Shown: positions 50,557 through 61,200 of the stretch, piece after piece
How positions within the stretch are numbered: the stretch's first letter is position 1
Layout of the letters: every line of letters begins with the position of its first letter
Assembly: GCA_049724395.1 (NCBI GenBank)
Contig: JAUGWO010000042.1
Coordinates: 62,001 to 126,000 of the forward strand
Length of the DNA: 64,000 nucleotides
Reading direction: 5' to 3'
From: Spongospora subterranea f. sp. subterranea
Lineage: Eukaryota > Endomyxa: Phytomyxea > Phytomyxea > Plasmodiophorida
Translations under genes and position numbers: made by a program
Notes under the pieces: generated by a model
Told to the model about the DNA's origin: nothing
Database searches by the model: none
What the model saw: the letters and a program-made list of their open reading frames with translations, nothing else

Positions 50557-51201
50557 TTACTGGTCCTCGGTTTGATCATTAGTTTTAGAGGCCTGGGTAT
50601 CCTCCATTCGGACATCATTTTCATCGCGATCTTCTGGAGCGTTTTCATCTTCGTCATCCTCATCATCGTCTTCGTCGTCGTCTTCAGCTTCAAAGTCCTG
50701 GTCACCTTCCTCGTCATCTTCTTCTTCTTCAACCGGTGCAACAATGCTACTAGCAGCGATTTGAATAGGAGCAAATTCTTCTTCATCCTCTTCCTCATCT
50801 TCGTCTTCTGGCGTGTAGTCAGCTTCAGCGGTAAAGCGCTCCCACTCATCCTTGGTGAAGTCAGCCGGAACGGCTTCTTCATCCATTCGGAGAAGTACGA
50901 TGTCTCCTTTGATGGAAAATTTCGTGAACGGGTTTGGTAGCTTGTGCTGGTTCTCAGGCCAGTCTTCACCAGTCAAATGTGAACACATAATGACGACATT
51001 TAAGCTCGGCCACTGTCCAACAAAAGTAGGATTTCCCTTGAGGATTGACGCAGTAGCATTTAACTTGGGCGATGTATCAATTGACACTTGTTCAACTTCC
51101 CCGTTAGCCTTGAGGACGACCGCATTGACTGTAGGCCCATCCATGGACATTACGCTGGAGATAGTGGCGGCGTTGAGCTCAGTTGTCATTGATGACGACA
51201 T
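50557..51201 (-). CDS. DUF5880-like protein with long acidic tail
   Basis: About 214 aa. The N-terminal half reads as a compact domain (NAVVLKANGEVEQVSIDTSP, GNPTFVGQWPSLNVVIMCSH, HKLPNPFTKFSIKGDIVLLR), with the order seen in a small uncharacterised family of algae, chytrids and large DNA viruses (DUF5880). This link is by pattern memory. The last 90 residues are almost entirely Glu and Asp, as in histone chaperones and nucleoplasmin-type tails, which suggests binding to basic nuclear proteins. An upstream Met at 51243 would add 14 residues. Antisense and shifted frames over the acidic repeat are composition shadows. Confidence 0.6.
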   Translation of the reverse strand: MSSSMTTELNAATISSVMSMDGPTVNAVVLKANGEVEQVSIDTSPKLNATASILKGNPTFVGQWPSLNVVIMCSHLTGEDWPENQHKLPNPFTKFSIKGDIVLLRMDEEAVPADFTKDEWERFTAEADYTPEDEDEEEDEEEFAPIQIAASSIVAPVEEEEDDEEGDQDFEAEDDDEDDDEDDEDENAPEDRDENDVRMEDTQASKTNDQTEDQ

Positions 51202-51488
51202 AGCGATAAGGTATGAGTGCGCAAACGAAGTTAATGAATGCAATCAAATAGAGGAAATGCCGTGCGCAATAGGTTGATGATGACGGCATCCTCATGAGTC
51301 ATGACCATATGTCCATATCTATCTGTACAGTCTGGAGGTTGCGTAGGTTAACGTATGTTTATGTACAAATAGTTGTACTGTACATGTACCGTAGTTGTAT
51401 TGCGGTGTACCGTGTTGCGCATAATTTATTGCGTGATACAGCATCGGTGCCATTATTCCAGTGCTGGTTCGTTAATCCACAGTCTGTA

Positions 51489-51843
51489 CCGTAGAACACA
51501 GAATATTGCGTCATGAAAATCGAAAAAACCGATGCCCTTATTTTGTGTCTTCGGTTTTCAAAAGTTGGGAATATTGTGTCTTACTATCGAAAAAACCGTG
51601 CATTCTGTGTTTTATCTCATTCATTCTGGGGGGGGGGTTGAAAAAGTTGTGAATTCTGTGTTTTGTAAAGACGAAATTGACTTTATTTACAAACGAAGCT
51701 TGGGTACAGACGAGTTATTGTGTGTTGAATTTCTTCTAAAATCGGCAAATTTTGTGTTTAAATTGATTAAAAACCCGAGTATATCTGTGATCCGGGGTCA
51801 AAAACGGAATATTCTGTGTGACGCAATATTCTGTGTTCTACGG
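51489..51843. mobile_element. 355-bp MITE with 25-bp terminal inverted repeats and TA duplication
   Basis: The left end (51489) begins CCGTAGAACACAGAATATTG and continues CGTCA; the right end (to 51843) is the exact reverse complement over 25 bp. TA flanks both sides (51487-51488 and 51844-51845), as in Tc1/mariner-type insertions. The interior repeats the words ATTCTGTGT, TTTTGTGTC and GAAAAAACCG, giving subterminal repeats, and has a G10 run. A plus frame of 122 codons inside encodes no transposase motif, so the element is non-autonomous. It lies between the DUF5880-like and 52.0-kb genes. Confidence 0.9.
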
Positions 51844-52011
51844 TATATGAATCTCTTGGATCCCTCTTCCTGCTTAATGACTGTATCACGACGGCCATGA
51901 GATCTTGATATTAAAATGCAACTTTTTTTCGGTACGAACTTCTTGAATGGGATCAGGATTGGTGTCCCCCATTGAGATCAGTTGGCCTGATTGTCTGAAG
52001 GGATAAAGACC

Positions 52012-52375
52012 ATGAGTCAATGGGGTGTTAGGGGCGGTTACACTGAACGGTGCCGGTTACATGAGTTGTGATTGTTCTGACAGACGATCAAGGAGAACAA
52101 AATCGACGTTGCTCTATGTGCGGCAATGCTTAAATCGAATTTATCATGGATCAGCAGTATATGAATTATGGTTGATGACTGCGTTGTCTGACTCAGTCCT
52201 GGAACAGAACATGACAGATGCTCATAGTGAATCTGCTGCCCATTTGCGAAACACCGGCAGCCCTGAGGCACTCTTCAACTCCAAAATGAGTTCATTTCAC
52301 GAGGCTGTTGAGTTGGGTCTCGGAAAGCTGCGGCCCATTATTGCTTGCGATAAGCAGATATTAAAACCGGGATAA
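52012..52375 (+). CDS. Small three-exon protein, unrecognised (88 aa)
   Basis: Exons 52012-52026, 52084-52156 and 52197-52375 (introns 57 and 40 nt) give MSQWGTIKENKIDVALCAAM followed by a helical, Ser-containing body (NLSWISSILEQN, MSSFHEAVELGLGKLRPII). Phases agree, and the first exon is five codons. It is cytosolic by lack of leader or membrane span. The next gene begins only 19 bp downstream on the same strand. No family was recognised. Confidence 0.45.
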
Positions 52376-52393
52376 TCAAATCGAGATTGTTTC

Positions 52394-53138
52394 ATGTCGC
52401 CATCATCGGCCTTCCTGGAAACAGTCCTCAACAGACCGAGGAATTTTTGTGCGATTAGAGCAAAACTGTGTTTATTAGAAGTTGCCGTGCCTGTTGGTGC
52501 TAATCACAATGCCAATGTATTGGCGTAATGAAGAGCCGAGTTTCCTTTCGAAAATGTAAAAGCCGAAGATTTATTCAAGATTGGGATCGTGAGCCTTTCT
52601 TCCCTGTGACATATGCACCATCTGCAGAAGAATCTGTTGATGATTTTCGGCCTCCTGTTTATCGAGGGCAAGCTTACCTTCGTCGTGATATATATGACGC
52701 TCTTCGCGCATTGTCAAAGTTGTTTGTTTGCTGGAACACTGCAGCTTCGGTGCAATCCGACGTCTCCGTCCTGAATGGGAAAATGTAATTTTGTCATTAT
52801 CTGACCGATCTTTTGTAAAAGGGGTCGTCCTAGCCAAGCAATTCTGGTCACTGAATTATTCATCAAAGACTGGTCAAATTTTGGGAATTCTGATGTATTT
52901 CCGTGTTTTTTTTTTCACGATTAACCATATTGCTTTGTTCTAAGAGAAGCAGGACCCAGAGTAAATACGGAAATACCTGCGATTGATTCAAATAAAGAAT
53001 TTCGACGCGGTGGTTTCAGGGTACTTGGCAGTACTGTAATCGCATTTATTAGTATTAACGTAGATCGTCTGGTAGAGGAAATTTTTGTTTGGGCGTCATG
53101 CCTCATTCAGCGGACGAAGTTGAGCGGGTAAAGGTTGA
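52394..53138 (+). CDS. Unrecognised protein, 3' end overlaps next gene
   Basis: Exon 52394-52492 (MSPSSAFLETVLNRPRNFCA), a 41-nt intron, then an exon from 52534 (RKCKSRRFIQDWDREPFFP, RPPVYRGQAYLRRDIYDALR). After a frame change near 52715-52741 it continues RRLRPEWENVILSLSDRSFV and, across an intron at about 52893-52940, EAGPRVNTEIPAIDSNKEFR and RVLGSTVIAFISINVDRLVE to a stop at 53138. The frame change fits only a very short (23-26 nt) GT...AG gap, so a sequence error or decay is possible. The stop lies 41 bp inside the downstream coiled-coil gene. Confidence 0.4.
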
Positions 53139-54632
53139 GATGATGTTTTGGTTCAAACAGGAACTGCGCCGAAGAGATGCAAAAATCAAGACTTTGCAAC
53201 AGACACAGGCTCTTTCTTTAGAAGAGAACAAAGCCGCACTTGAAAGCCAGAATTCTGATCGGATTCGGGTTATGATGGAAGAATACGAATCCAAACTAAT
53301 ATCAGAAAGGGTTACGAATACTGAATTGCAGCGAAATTATGTGCAAGTAATCCAAGAAAGGGATTTGATGTCGCGTAGGTTAAGGGACCAGAGCACTGCA
53401 ATCCAAAACAACTGGGATTGGATTATAGCTCAAGAAGCAATGGATGACCAATCTATGCTGAATGATGTTATCACCGAATCGCAACAGAAAATAAAACAGG
53501 CAGAAGTGAAATCTGCAGAAACCTGTTGTGGTGGCATGATTGATGCCGAGGTATTGCAGTTGAAGAGAGACTATAGTAATCAAATTGAGATCAATCAACT
53601 GACAAAGCAGTCGTTGGAGGCCAAGATTATTGAAATTAAACAGCTCGATGAGTTGCTGACGAAGGAGAAGGAAGATAAACAAAAACAGATTTCTAATCTG
53701 CAAGTATGGTTTCATAGCTGATTATGGTGATTCTAGTTTGATGATACATGTGTAGAACCAATTGGACAACACTACAGAGCAGAACAATGCAAAGAATACA
53801 CTGCTTATTGAAGACGAACGGCAGCGGGCACAAGAAGCTATTAGCGAAAGGTAAAGGGTTTAATCACGATCCGGCCTGGCTTTCAAGGTATTCTTAGGAT
53901 AAAATTGAAAAACGATTTAGTTCAAATGACCATTGATTTGGAAAAAGCTAGACACGATTCGTCAGATGCCATCCAAGCGAAAAATCAACTTGGAGAGAGA
54001 CATCAGCTCGAACTTCAAGCTCAGGCACAGTTAGTTGACCAGATACTGATATCGAGTGAAACTCATCAAATACATTCACTATTAGGAGCGCTCAAGAACA
54101 ACTTCACAAAGCGTCGAGCGAGTTAGATATGGCTGTCTCCGAGCTGCAACTTTATCAGAGATGAATACAACCAATTATACAGGTTGGCTGTCGATCAGTT
54201 GATAGAACACAGAATAATTTGAGCAATGTTATAGAGAGAATCAAATATCTCATCAACGAGAATGCGATACAAGGAATAAGTTAAGTGAATTGAAATCGCG
54301 AATGGAAAGTCAATCAATGCAAGCAAGGCTGGATCATGATGCCCAAACCACGTACCTTGGACCATTTTTCAGTACTGATATTGTGCAATCATTGATGTTT
54401 GTCTAGATTGAGGCGTATACAAGCTCGCCGAATACAGCAATTCAAAGGAGTGCTTGGGAAGAACGGAATCCATGTGTTTGCTGACGAGTTAATTCCAGCC
54501 GACAATCACGAGGCTGACGGAACAAAACCGAACTTAAACAACATGAAAAACATTACAACCACAAAGAAAAACCGTGAAGGTGAAATTACTGGAAGCAGAA
54601 TAAAAAAAACTCCAACAAAAAATAGCAAGTAA
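53098..54632 (+). CDS. Coiled-coil protein, six exons (426 aa)
   Basis: Exons 53098-53703, 53756-53850, 53898-54112, 54161-54182, 54235-54351 and 54407-54632 (introns 52, 47, 48, 52 and 55 nt) all join in phase, including a 22-nt micro-exon. The start MPHSADEVERVKVEMMFWFK is followed by a long heptad coiled coil (RRDAKIKTLQQTQAL, KQSLEAKIIEIKQLDELLTK) through about residue 360. A basic C-terminal tail includes RRIQARRIQQFKGVLGKNG. No motor, PH or other module is seen. It is probably a structural or centrosomal/ciliary protein, but this cannot be fixed from sequence. Confidence 0.65.
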
Positions 54633-54881
54633 AATCAAGATTGAGCTCAACAAACTCGGCGTCTAACGAAATGCATTGAAATGTAGTTAAAAAGCATAAA
54701 AGGTGATAATCTTTATTGATAATAAACACATTCGCGGTTTAATTCGAGGCCGATGTTGTTGTATTGTTGAATCAACCGCGGTTGCCAATTGGGTCAGAGT
54801 CAACGACTGCACTGTTGAAACACTGGCCGGTCAGATGCGCCAATAAACCCAATTCGACAAGAGTCCGCATATTGATCAGCA

Positions 54882-55274
54882 ATGCCGTCATCGCAATCCG
54901 ATTCCCCAAGGCCATCTTTCTCCGACAAGATTACTCGGTTTGTTGACGATAACCTTCGACTGATCCGTACTTCGTCGGTGATATTGCCCTGCTTGGGTGT
55001 GGCGCTGTTGGCTCACAATTATGGTCTGTTCACTCGCTATAATAGTTGGTCTGAAGCAGCACGTAAGAAGGGCTTTACTGTATTGTTGACATTGTGTTTC
55101 AACCATGATATGTGATAACCACATTATGCTAGGCTTTTGTGGGCCATGTACAATCAGAAGGCAATGCTGTTCATCTGTATCTCTACAGCTCTACCGTTTT
55201 CCACCGTGCCTTTTTTCGGACTCCTTCTGTTCTATCGCCATCACAGACATTACGCGCAACGTATGAGCTTTTGA
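54882..55274 (+). CDS. Small membrane protein with three hydrophobic spans (117 aa)
   Basis: Exons 54882-55093 and 55133-55274 (39-nt intron) give a polar start (MPSSQSDSPRPSFSDKITRF) and then hydrophobic spans SVILPCLGVALLAHNYGLF, GFTVLLTLLLWAMY and ALPFSTVPFFGLLLFY, ending in a His/Arg-rich tail (RHHRHYAQRMSF). The layout suggests an ER or mitochondrial inner-membrane protein. No family was recognised. Splice phase is clean, and the short intron is at the lower end of the local range. Confidence 0.55.
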
Positions 55275-55321
55275 TAGAAGAACGAAAGTGGCTCATTTTC
55301 AAGTGATTTGTCAGCTTAGCG

Positions 55322-55852
55322 ATGGTTCAACCAGTCGACTCATTTGCCGCTAGAGACATTACAAAGCAGTTGTTATTCGGAAGGTCAGGCATTAATTCGT
55401 TGCCTGAATGAATATCTAAACTTGAGTTCAGAACCGCTCGCATTGTTTGTGCCAATCAAACAGCAAGCAGTATTCAGTCGACTAGCGCAATTGAACCGGT
55501 GTTTGTTTATCGGGGTATCGGTGGTTTTCAATGGGACGTCGGCGAAAGCTTGATAAGGCGTGGTGCTGCTGTTGTCGTTAAATCACCCAACGACCTTCAT
55601 CCATCACCTGCGGTACACAATTCGGCACATTGAACTCGTGCTTTGCGTTTTGTTAAACATCTGTAAAGGTAGTGGCCAGGTACTGCAGAGCTCAGGAATG
55701 GGCTAAATTTCGTGGAAGAGGAGTATGGGCGGGATCTGGAAGTGTAAGTGACATGTGCATGTTGATATGGTGCTTGATTTCTATGATGTTAGATGATTCA
55801 AATCCAATCACTTTGGAGATTAATATCAAGCTGGTTAGTAAGACATAGATGA
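55322..55852 (+). CDS. Unrecognised four-exon protein (125 aa)
   Basis: Exons 55322-55383, 55432-55612, 55669-55743 and 55793-55852 (introns 48, 56 and 49 nt) join in phase. The product begins MVQPVDSFAARDITKQLLFG and continues FVYRGIGGFQWDVGESLIRR, GAAVVVKSPNDLHPSPAVV and YCRAQEWAKFRGRGVWAGSG. It is a compact, Gly-containing globular pattern with no leader or membrane span. The last donor is the consensus GTAAGT. No family was recognised. It follows the small membrane protein by 48 bp on the same strand. Confidence 0.45.
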
Positions 55853-56379
55853 TAAATAATTCGCTCCATAAAATAGTGATGTTGCGACAATAAAAATTCT
55901 CTTAATAATAATCCCAAACATTTCTGCCTCGTCGGCATTCATCTTTCAACTCATGAACATGCTTGTACCTATGTATTAGCCATTCAGCTCCCAATCAACT
56001 TTAACCAAGTATCATTTATCAAAATACCCCTTGTGTTTATTCACAACGTAAACAATGAAATAGCTAATGACAATAGACGACATTATTCGGGTCGGTTTTT
56101 AAGCCCCACATACGATCATTTTCAGTTCTGTTCATTCATTCTTCAACAGTCGTTCTGACGGTTCGGTTCTGTTATACGTCCAATGTTGGGGCAAACTGAG
56201 TCACTAACGACAGTATAACAGCGATACAGATGCTTAAATGACCGGATTGATTTTCTTCAATGCTGAAAGAAGCAGCTTTTTTGTAGCCGCAGATGCCATG
56301 TTTTTAACCGTCCTATTAGTGGTTGTTCAATGCAAAATGCTTTGGTTTTTTCTAAAAAGAGTCAGGTGACAACCACAAT

Positions 56380-57200
56380 CAACTGCTCAATTTGGAATAA
56401 GCGCTTATATTTCAGAACATTTGAAAAAAATCTACTTCTATTTTCCAATACCTTCCTAAATCAAGCATGCACGACCCGAACACTATCAAAGGCTATATAA
56501 AAGGTGAATTTCTTCGACATTTAAGAAACAATTCACTCGACTTTGACAGATTCCAGCAGACTAGCCGATTCTACTACCTTCGAGGAGAGCGCCGTTTTTT
56601 GGTAGAGGTAACGGTACGCTTTGTGTTTCTTGAAGAAGCGTTTTGTTGATGCTTTCCTTTGTCGGCGTTCGACAGATTTTGGGTTCTCCTTGTTACACGC
56701 TGAAGGCGAAGTTCTCAAACCGAGTTCTCAAACCGCCTCGAACATTCTTTGGTTTCATCGAATTCTGTTTTATGGCCTGACGAATTATTTTGGTAAGATC
56801 TGCTCGAGGCTCGAGTTAGTTGAATGATTGCTTGATCTGCAACTCGTTTCTCATCTGCTTTACGTTGTCTTTCAGTTTCACAACCACCTCCCGTTGAACT
56901 TTGCTAATACTTCCGATATTCATATCCTAGGTCTCGGAGCTAAATTCATTCCTCGCCCTGCTAAACCTGCTTCTAAAAATTACTTAAATTTGCTAGAACA
57001 AAATAAGTCAACGAATAAAGATTAAAGATTGATTAAGAAATATTCCCAACTCAAACGAATTACGAGCCTTCCTAAGAAGAGCACTTTCATCCTGGACTCC
57101 TAGTCAGCTTTCAATACAAGGTTTCTCCATGATCACACACATCAACCAATGTGTTAAGAAGATCAAAGATGGACGCACACTACCATTATCAAGCCAAGCC
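56380..57200 (+). mobile_element. Penelope-like element pieces in tandem
   Basis: A C-terminal reverse-transcriptase piece (about 56420-56650: FQYLPKSSMHDPNTIKGYIK then GEFLRHLRNNS) is followed in the same direction by an N-terminal piece (about 56870-57020: LPLNFANTSDIHILGLGAKF then IPRPAKP) and by ITHINQCVKKIKDG near 57140. End of one copy followed by start of the next is the partial-tandem layout that Penelope elements are known for. The pieces are diverged, and no complete copy is present. Confidence 0.55.
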
Positions 57201-57428
57201 ATCTTTTTTACAATGTAAAAAAATCACCCTACGCCTGAAGATCGTCGCTGCAGACAAAAACGGTTATAAATGTCCATTGCGACTAGACCTGTGTTTTGTC
57301 TGCAGCGACGATTTTCAGGCGTAGTTAATGATTTGAACTTTTACATTTGTAAAAAATATGGCTTGGATTTGATGAAAGTCGTGTGCGTTCATCTATGAGT
57401 TTCTTGACACATTGGTTGATGTGTCTTG
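57135..57428. repeat. Imperfect inverted repeat, arms about 125-135 bp, spacer about 34 bp
   Basis: Left arm about 57135-57259, right arm about 57294-57428. They match as reverse complements through CATCAACCAATGTGT, GGACGCACAC, AAGCCAAGCCAT/AATCCAAGCCAT and GCGACGATCTTCAGGCGTA-like blocks, roughly 80 percent identity by eye. The left arm is an extension of the Penelope-like coding piece, so this is a second, older head-to-head duplication of such an element. Confidence 0.75.
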
Positions 57429-57449
57429 GATTTCACCATTGAGTTTTCC

Positions 57450-58211
57450 CCACAATTCGTGAAGTATGTATGTGTAGGTAAGGATTGGGGATAAATGCTA
57501 TAGGGTTGGGAGGGACCGCTTGGCTAGTCGCTCTCGATGTCATCGTTATCCGCTAGTTGTTATGTACGACAGTCTGGCAAGCGAAGTTACTCTTTTTCAT
57601 GATCATCTTAAAGATGGTGATGTTAAGATCGAAATGGCACTTTTTGTACGAGTTTGACAAGTCGGGGACACGAGGCGCATCATTGAACGCTCTAAATATA
57701 ACTGGTGATCGGATTCCAAACTTCGTATAAATTGTTTGCATGGGTCGGTGGAGAAGTTGAACTGGGCATGTGAAGATATACGAAAATAGTGGGGTTTTTC
57801 AATAGCCCTTTCACCCTTTCTTCCCCATTTTTCTGACATCACTCTGTCTCTTCTTTTTCTCTTGCTCAACTCGTGAAGGAAACACTGTACTGTACACGCA
57901 AGCTGCAGAGAAACATTAACTCGCAAAGGGAGGAGTGACAGAAGATGGCTGAAGATGGAACTAGTATAACACTCTGATACTGTACGACGTTTGCCCCTGC
58001 AATGAATTCACTCTACTGTATACTTACAATGCATTTGACTTATGTGACATTTAAGTGTACATTCGTTAATATACCGCATTGCACACACGTCGCGGTCATG
58101 CTGCAACTTTCAGTCATTCAATTCCCATCAAATCATTGTTAGCAGAATATCTCGCTTTCTTTTCCTGTTTAGAAGGCAAACTACTGTTTGCTCCAGTTTG
58201 TATTGGACCGT
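57450..58211. other. Upstream interval of the TOG gene
   Basis: No gene was recognised. Minus frames at 57553-57741 and 57603-57926 have no motif. The 58100-58211 stretch is pyrimidine-rich just before the ATG, as in many promoters here. Confidence 0.5.
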
Positions 58212-61200
58212 ATGCCATTGGATCAAGATGTGGTTATCGTGTTGCCAAAAAGCTCTGATGAAAGGGAATCAGAACATTCGCACCAAGTCATGAACGATCT
58301 GGTTTCGCCTGCAAATCTTGATGGGAAGTGCGGTTATGACGAAATTCAGGTCGGAAAGCAAGACACCACATGGTTACCGCCTGCCGAGTTTCCTCCAGGA
58401 TATGCCGAATTACCGAAAAATTCTTCTAAGCGAAAATCGGAGTTTATACATGAGGAGACTGCCGACCTTGTGCCATTTTCTACTCCGAGTGCAGATCTTA
58501 TAATTTCTTCTTCGGCTTGTGATTCAAATCATGATTATGACGAAGCGTCTTTGGTGAAACAAGGCGTCTTGCAGCTACCCGATGAATTACCTGCAGCATC
58601 TATCGAAAGCCCGTCTGAGCTCGGACAGGAGTGTTCAGAACAAGATATCGTCTCTATCGTTTCATCATCCACTACCAACGCGAACTCAACATCTTTTCAT
58701 CCTGATCCCGAATCGAATCGTGGTCATGGCGAAATAATTGTTGATCAAAACCCATGGCTGCCGCCCTCTGAGAACAATCTAATGTGCGAGGAACGTTATG
58801 ACGTCTCTTGCGGTCAGGAGTCCGGGTGTATGCCTCAAGTCGTGGTCCTGTCACCGTCCACAGCTTCTCCGAATAAGGATTCAAATAACGACGGACAAGA
58901 TGAGAATCTTCGAGATTTTGATATACCCCAAGTGCCCAGTGGGCGTTCTCCTGGATCCGACGAATTCAATGATCGCCATTCTCAACATAATCATGAGGGA
59001 CTAGAGCAAAATGACGGTATGTCTCAGGCGTGTTCTCCGGAGGGTCAAAATTTATCCATTCCTGCTGCTAATTCCCCCGACCCATTGTATGACGCAAACA
59101 GAAAACTTAAGAACACCGAAGAACTTGTCTCTCATCATACAGATACTATAATTCAACATGCGGATGACGCTATCCAGACCTTGTCAGCTCTTGATGCTAT
59201 TGACGTTGGTCAAACAGAAGAAGCCAGGACGCGTTTTATCCCGGTTATATGCGAGCAAGAGGTAGAAAGAAACCAAGTCTCCCCTAAAAGAGAGGGGTGT
59301 TTATCATCAGCGCCCAAAGCATCGTTGCAAGAAAGGGTTGTTTCCAAGCAGTGGAAGGAACGGACATTGGCTTATGAAGAACTTGCCCAAGCCATCATTG
59401 CATCACCAGCTGCAGACATGTATGCGCATCATGACTCCAAAATCGAGGTTTGCTGAAGTTGTTCTTTTCAGAGACTCGTTTGTTGAATATTGCCAACTTC
59501 TTCCTTCGATTGCTGCTGATACAAATGCGTGCGCCAAAACGAAAGGCTTGGCAGCTTGCCTTGCGCTTGTCAATAAGCTTTCCATTTCCTTTGATCAAGC
59601 AACGACCCTATCAAAAATTCTGGTTTCTGATTCTTTCAAAGGAAATACACGCCACACAAAGTGATGCCCAATCTGTGATGCTGCAACTCATAGAAAGAGG
59701 ACATATAACGCCAGTAATTGATGCAGTTCTTGACGGTGCGGATAGCAAAATTGCTAAAGTTGCTTGCGCTTCGATCCAATGTATCATTTCTGCCGTCGAG
59801 GTTCGTTGTCGTAATTTGATTATATCACAAGTAACGGTTCGATATGGTTACAGGAGTTTGGCTTGACTTCTCTTCCGGCCCACATCATAGAAACTCGAAT
59901 TTGCGGTATGCTAAGCCATCAAAGCGACGCCGCAAGGTCTCTTGCTGTTAAACTCTGTGGGGTTATGTACTCTTTAAGGGGTGTCTCGTTTCAAGATTGT
60001 ATTGCTCGCATGCAACTAAAATCCTCGCAGGAGAAGGTGATGCTTGAATGACGAAAATGGTTTCAAAGAGTGTCTGATTTTTCTGCGCTAGGAACTTCAA
60101 TCGCTTTTTGGGAGCACAATCGTCCAACAATCTCATCCAAAACGACAGATTTTGCTGGCTGACGGTTCTGTTCCTGCAAAAACGCAGATGAAAATGCCGT
60201 TTTCGACATCAAGTGATGAGCGAGATATATTTGCACGTATCCCAGAAAACTGGCTCTCTGAAATGAAGAGCGTGCACTGGAAAGAACGAAAGGTAAGACC
60301 GAATTTTAAGCACTCGTGTTTTTTTGAAAAGAATTTTAGGCCGCCATTGAATTTCTCGTCGGGATTACTTCAAAAGTTCAAATCAAATGGGTTCCTGAAG
60401 TTGCTGATATTCTTGACGCAGTAATTGCTCAACTTAGCGATACTAACATCATGATTCTAGCTCAAGCTATTTCTGCACTCTCAAATTTCGCGGATGGTCT
60501 TGCTTCTAGCAAGTTCGTCAGCTTCGCCTTGCTGGCTTTTCCATTAATTGTTTCGGCACTTAAAGAAAAAAAGCCACATGTTTCCGCCCCAGCACTAGCA
60601 TTTTTGAACGTTTTTGTTGAAAAGGTCTTGGACGGTTTATGTTGCAGTCTATGAAACTTATTTGGTTCCTGTATTAGGTCGTACAGCTCGACCTATCTCT
60701 AGTACTTGATGACATTGTTGCTGCTCTTAATCACAAAGTTCCGAAGATCATAAAGTGACATTTTACTGTGGCTTTCGGAAGTTTTACCGAAATGCTATTC
60801 TTGTGCTTCTCGTAAAGGATTTGCTGAAACTTTAGGTCCTGCTATTGCTTCGAATCTTGAACATAGCTCTGCCGATGTCAGAGGCAATGCCCTCAGTGCT
60901 ATTGCTGCTTTGTCAGCTGTCGTGGGCGATAAAAACCCATTTATTCTTAAGTTCTTTCATGGTTTCGAGCAACGAGATCCCGCTAGGTTCAAAAAGATTC
61001 TATCAGTCGCCGCAGAGATAAGTGCAATCGTTCCAGAACCAAAATTATCCGTCCAAGTGTTCAAAGAAAAGAAGGGGTTTCTTGCAATCAAACAGGATAT
61101 TTCACCAAACACAGCAGAAGATGGGCAACCGCGTTCTTCTTCCATACCTAAGGCAGTAGTCAAGAATCTTTCAGCTGCTAAGGCACCATGTTCTTCTCGC

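Noticed and set aside
50520-50969. Long frames overlapping the acidic tail of the DUF5880-like gene on both strands
   Set aside because: They arise from the GAA/GAT repeat composition read in other frames and carry no independent signal.
51532-51900. 122-codon plus frame inside the MITE
   Set aside because: It overruns the element end, has no transposase or other motif and reflects the repeated TTTTGTGT words.
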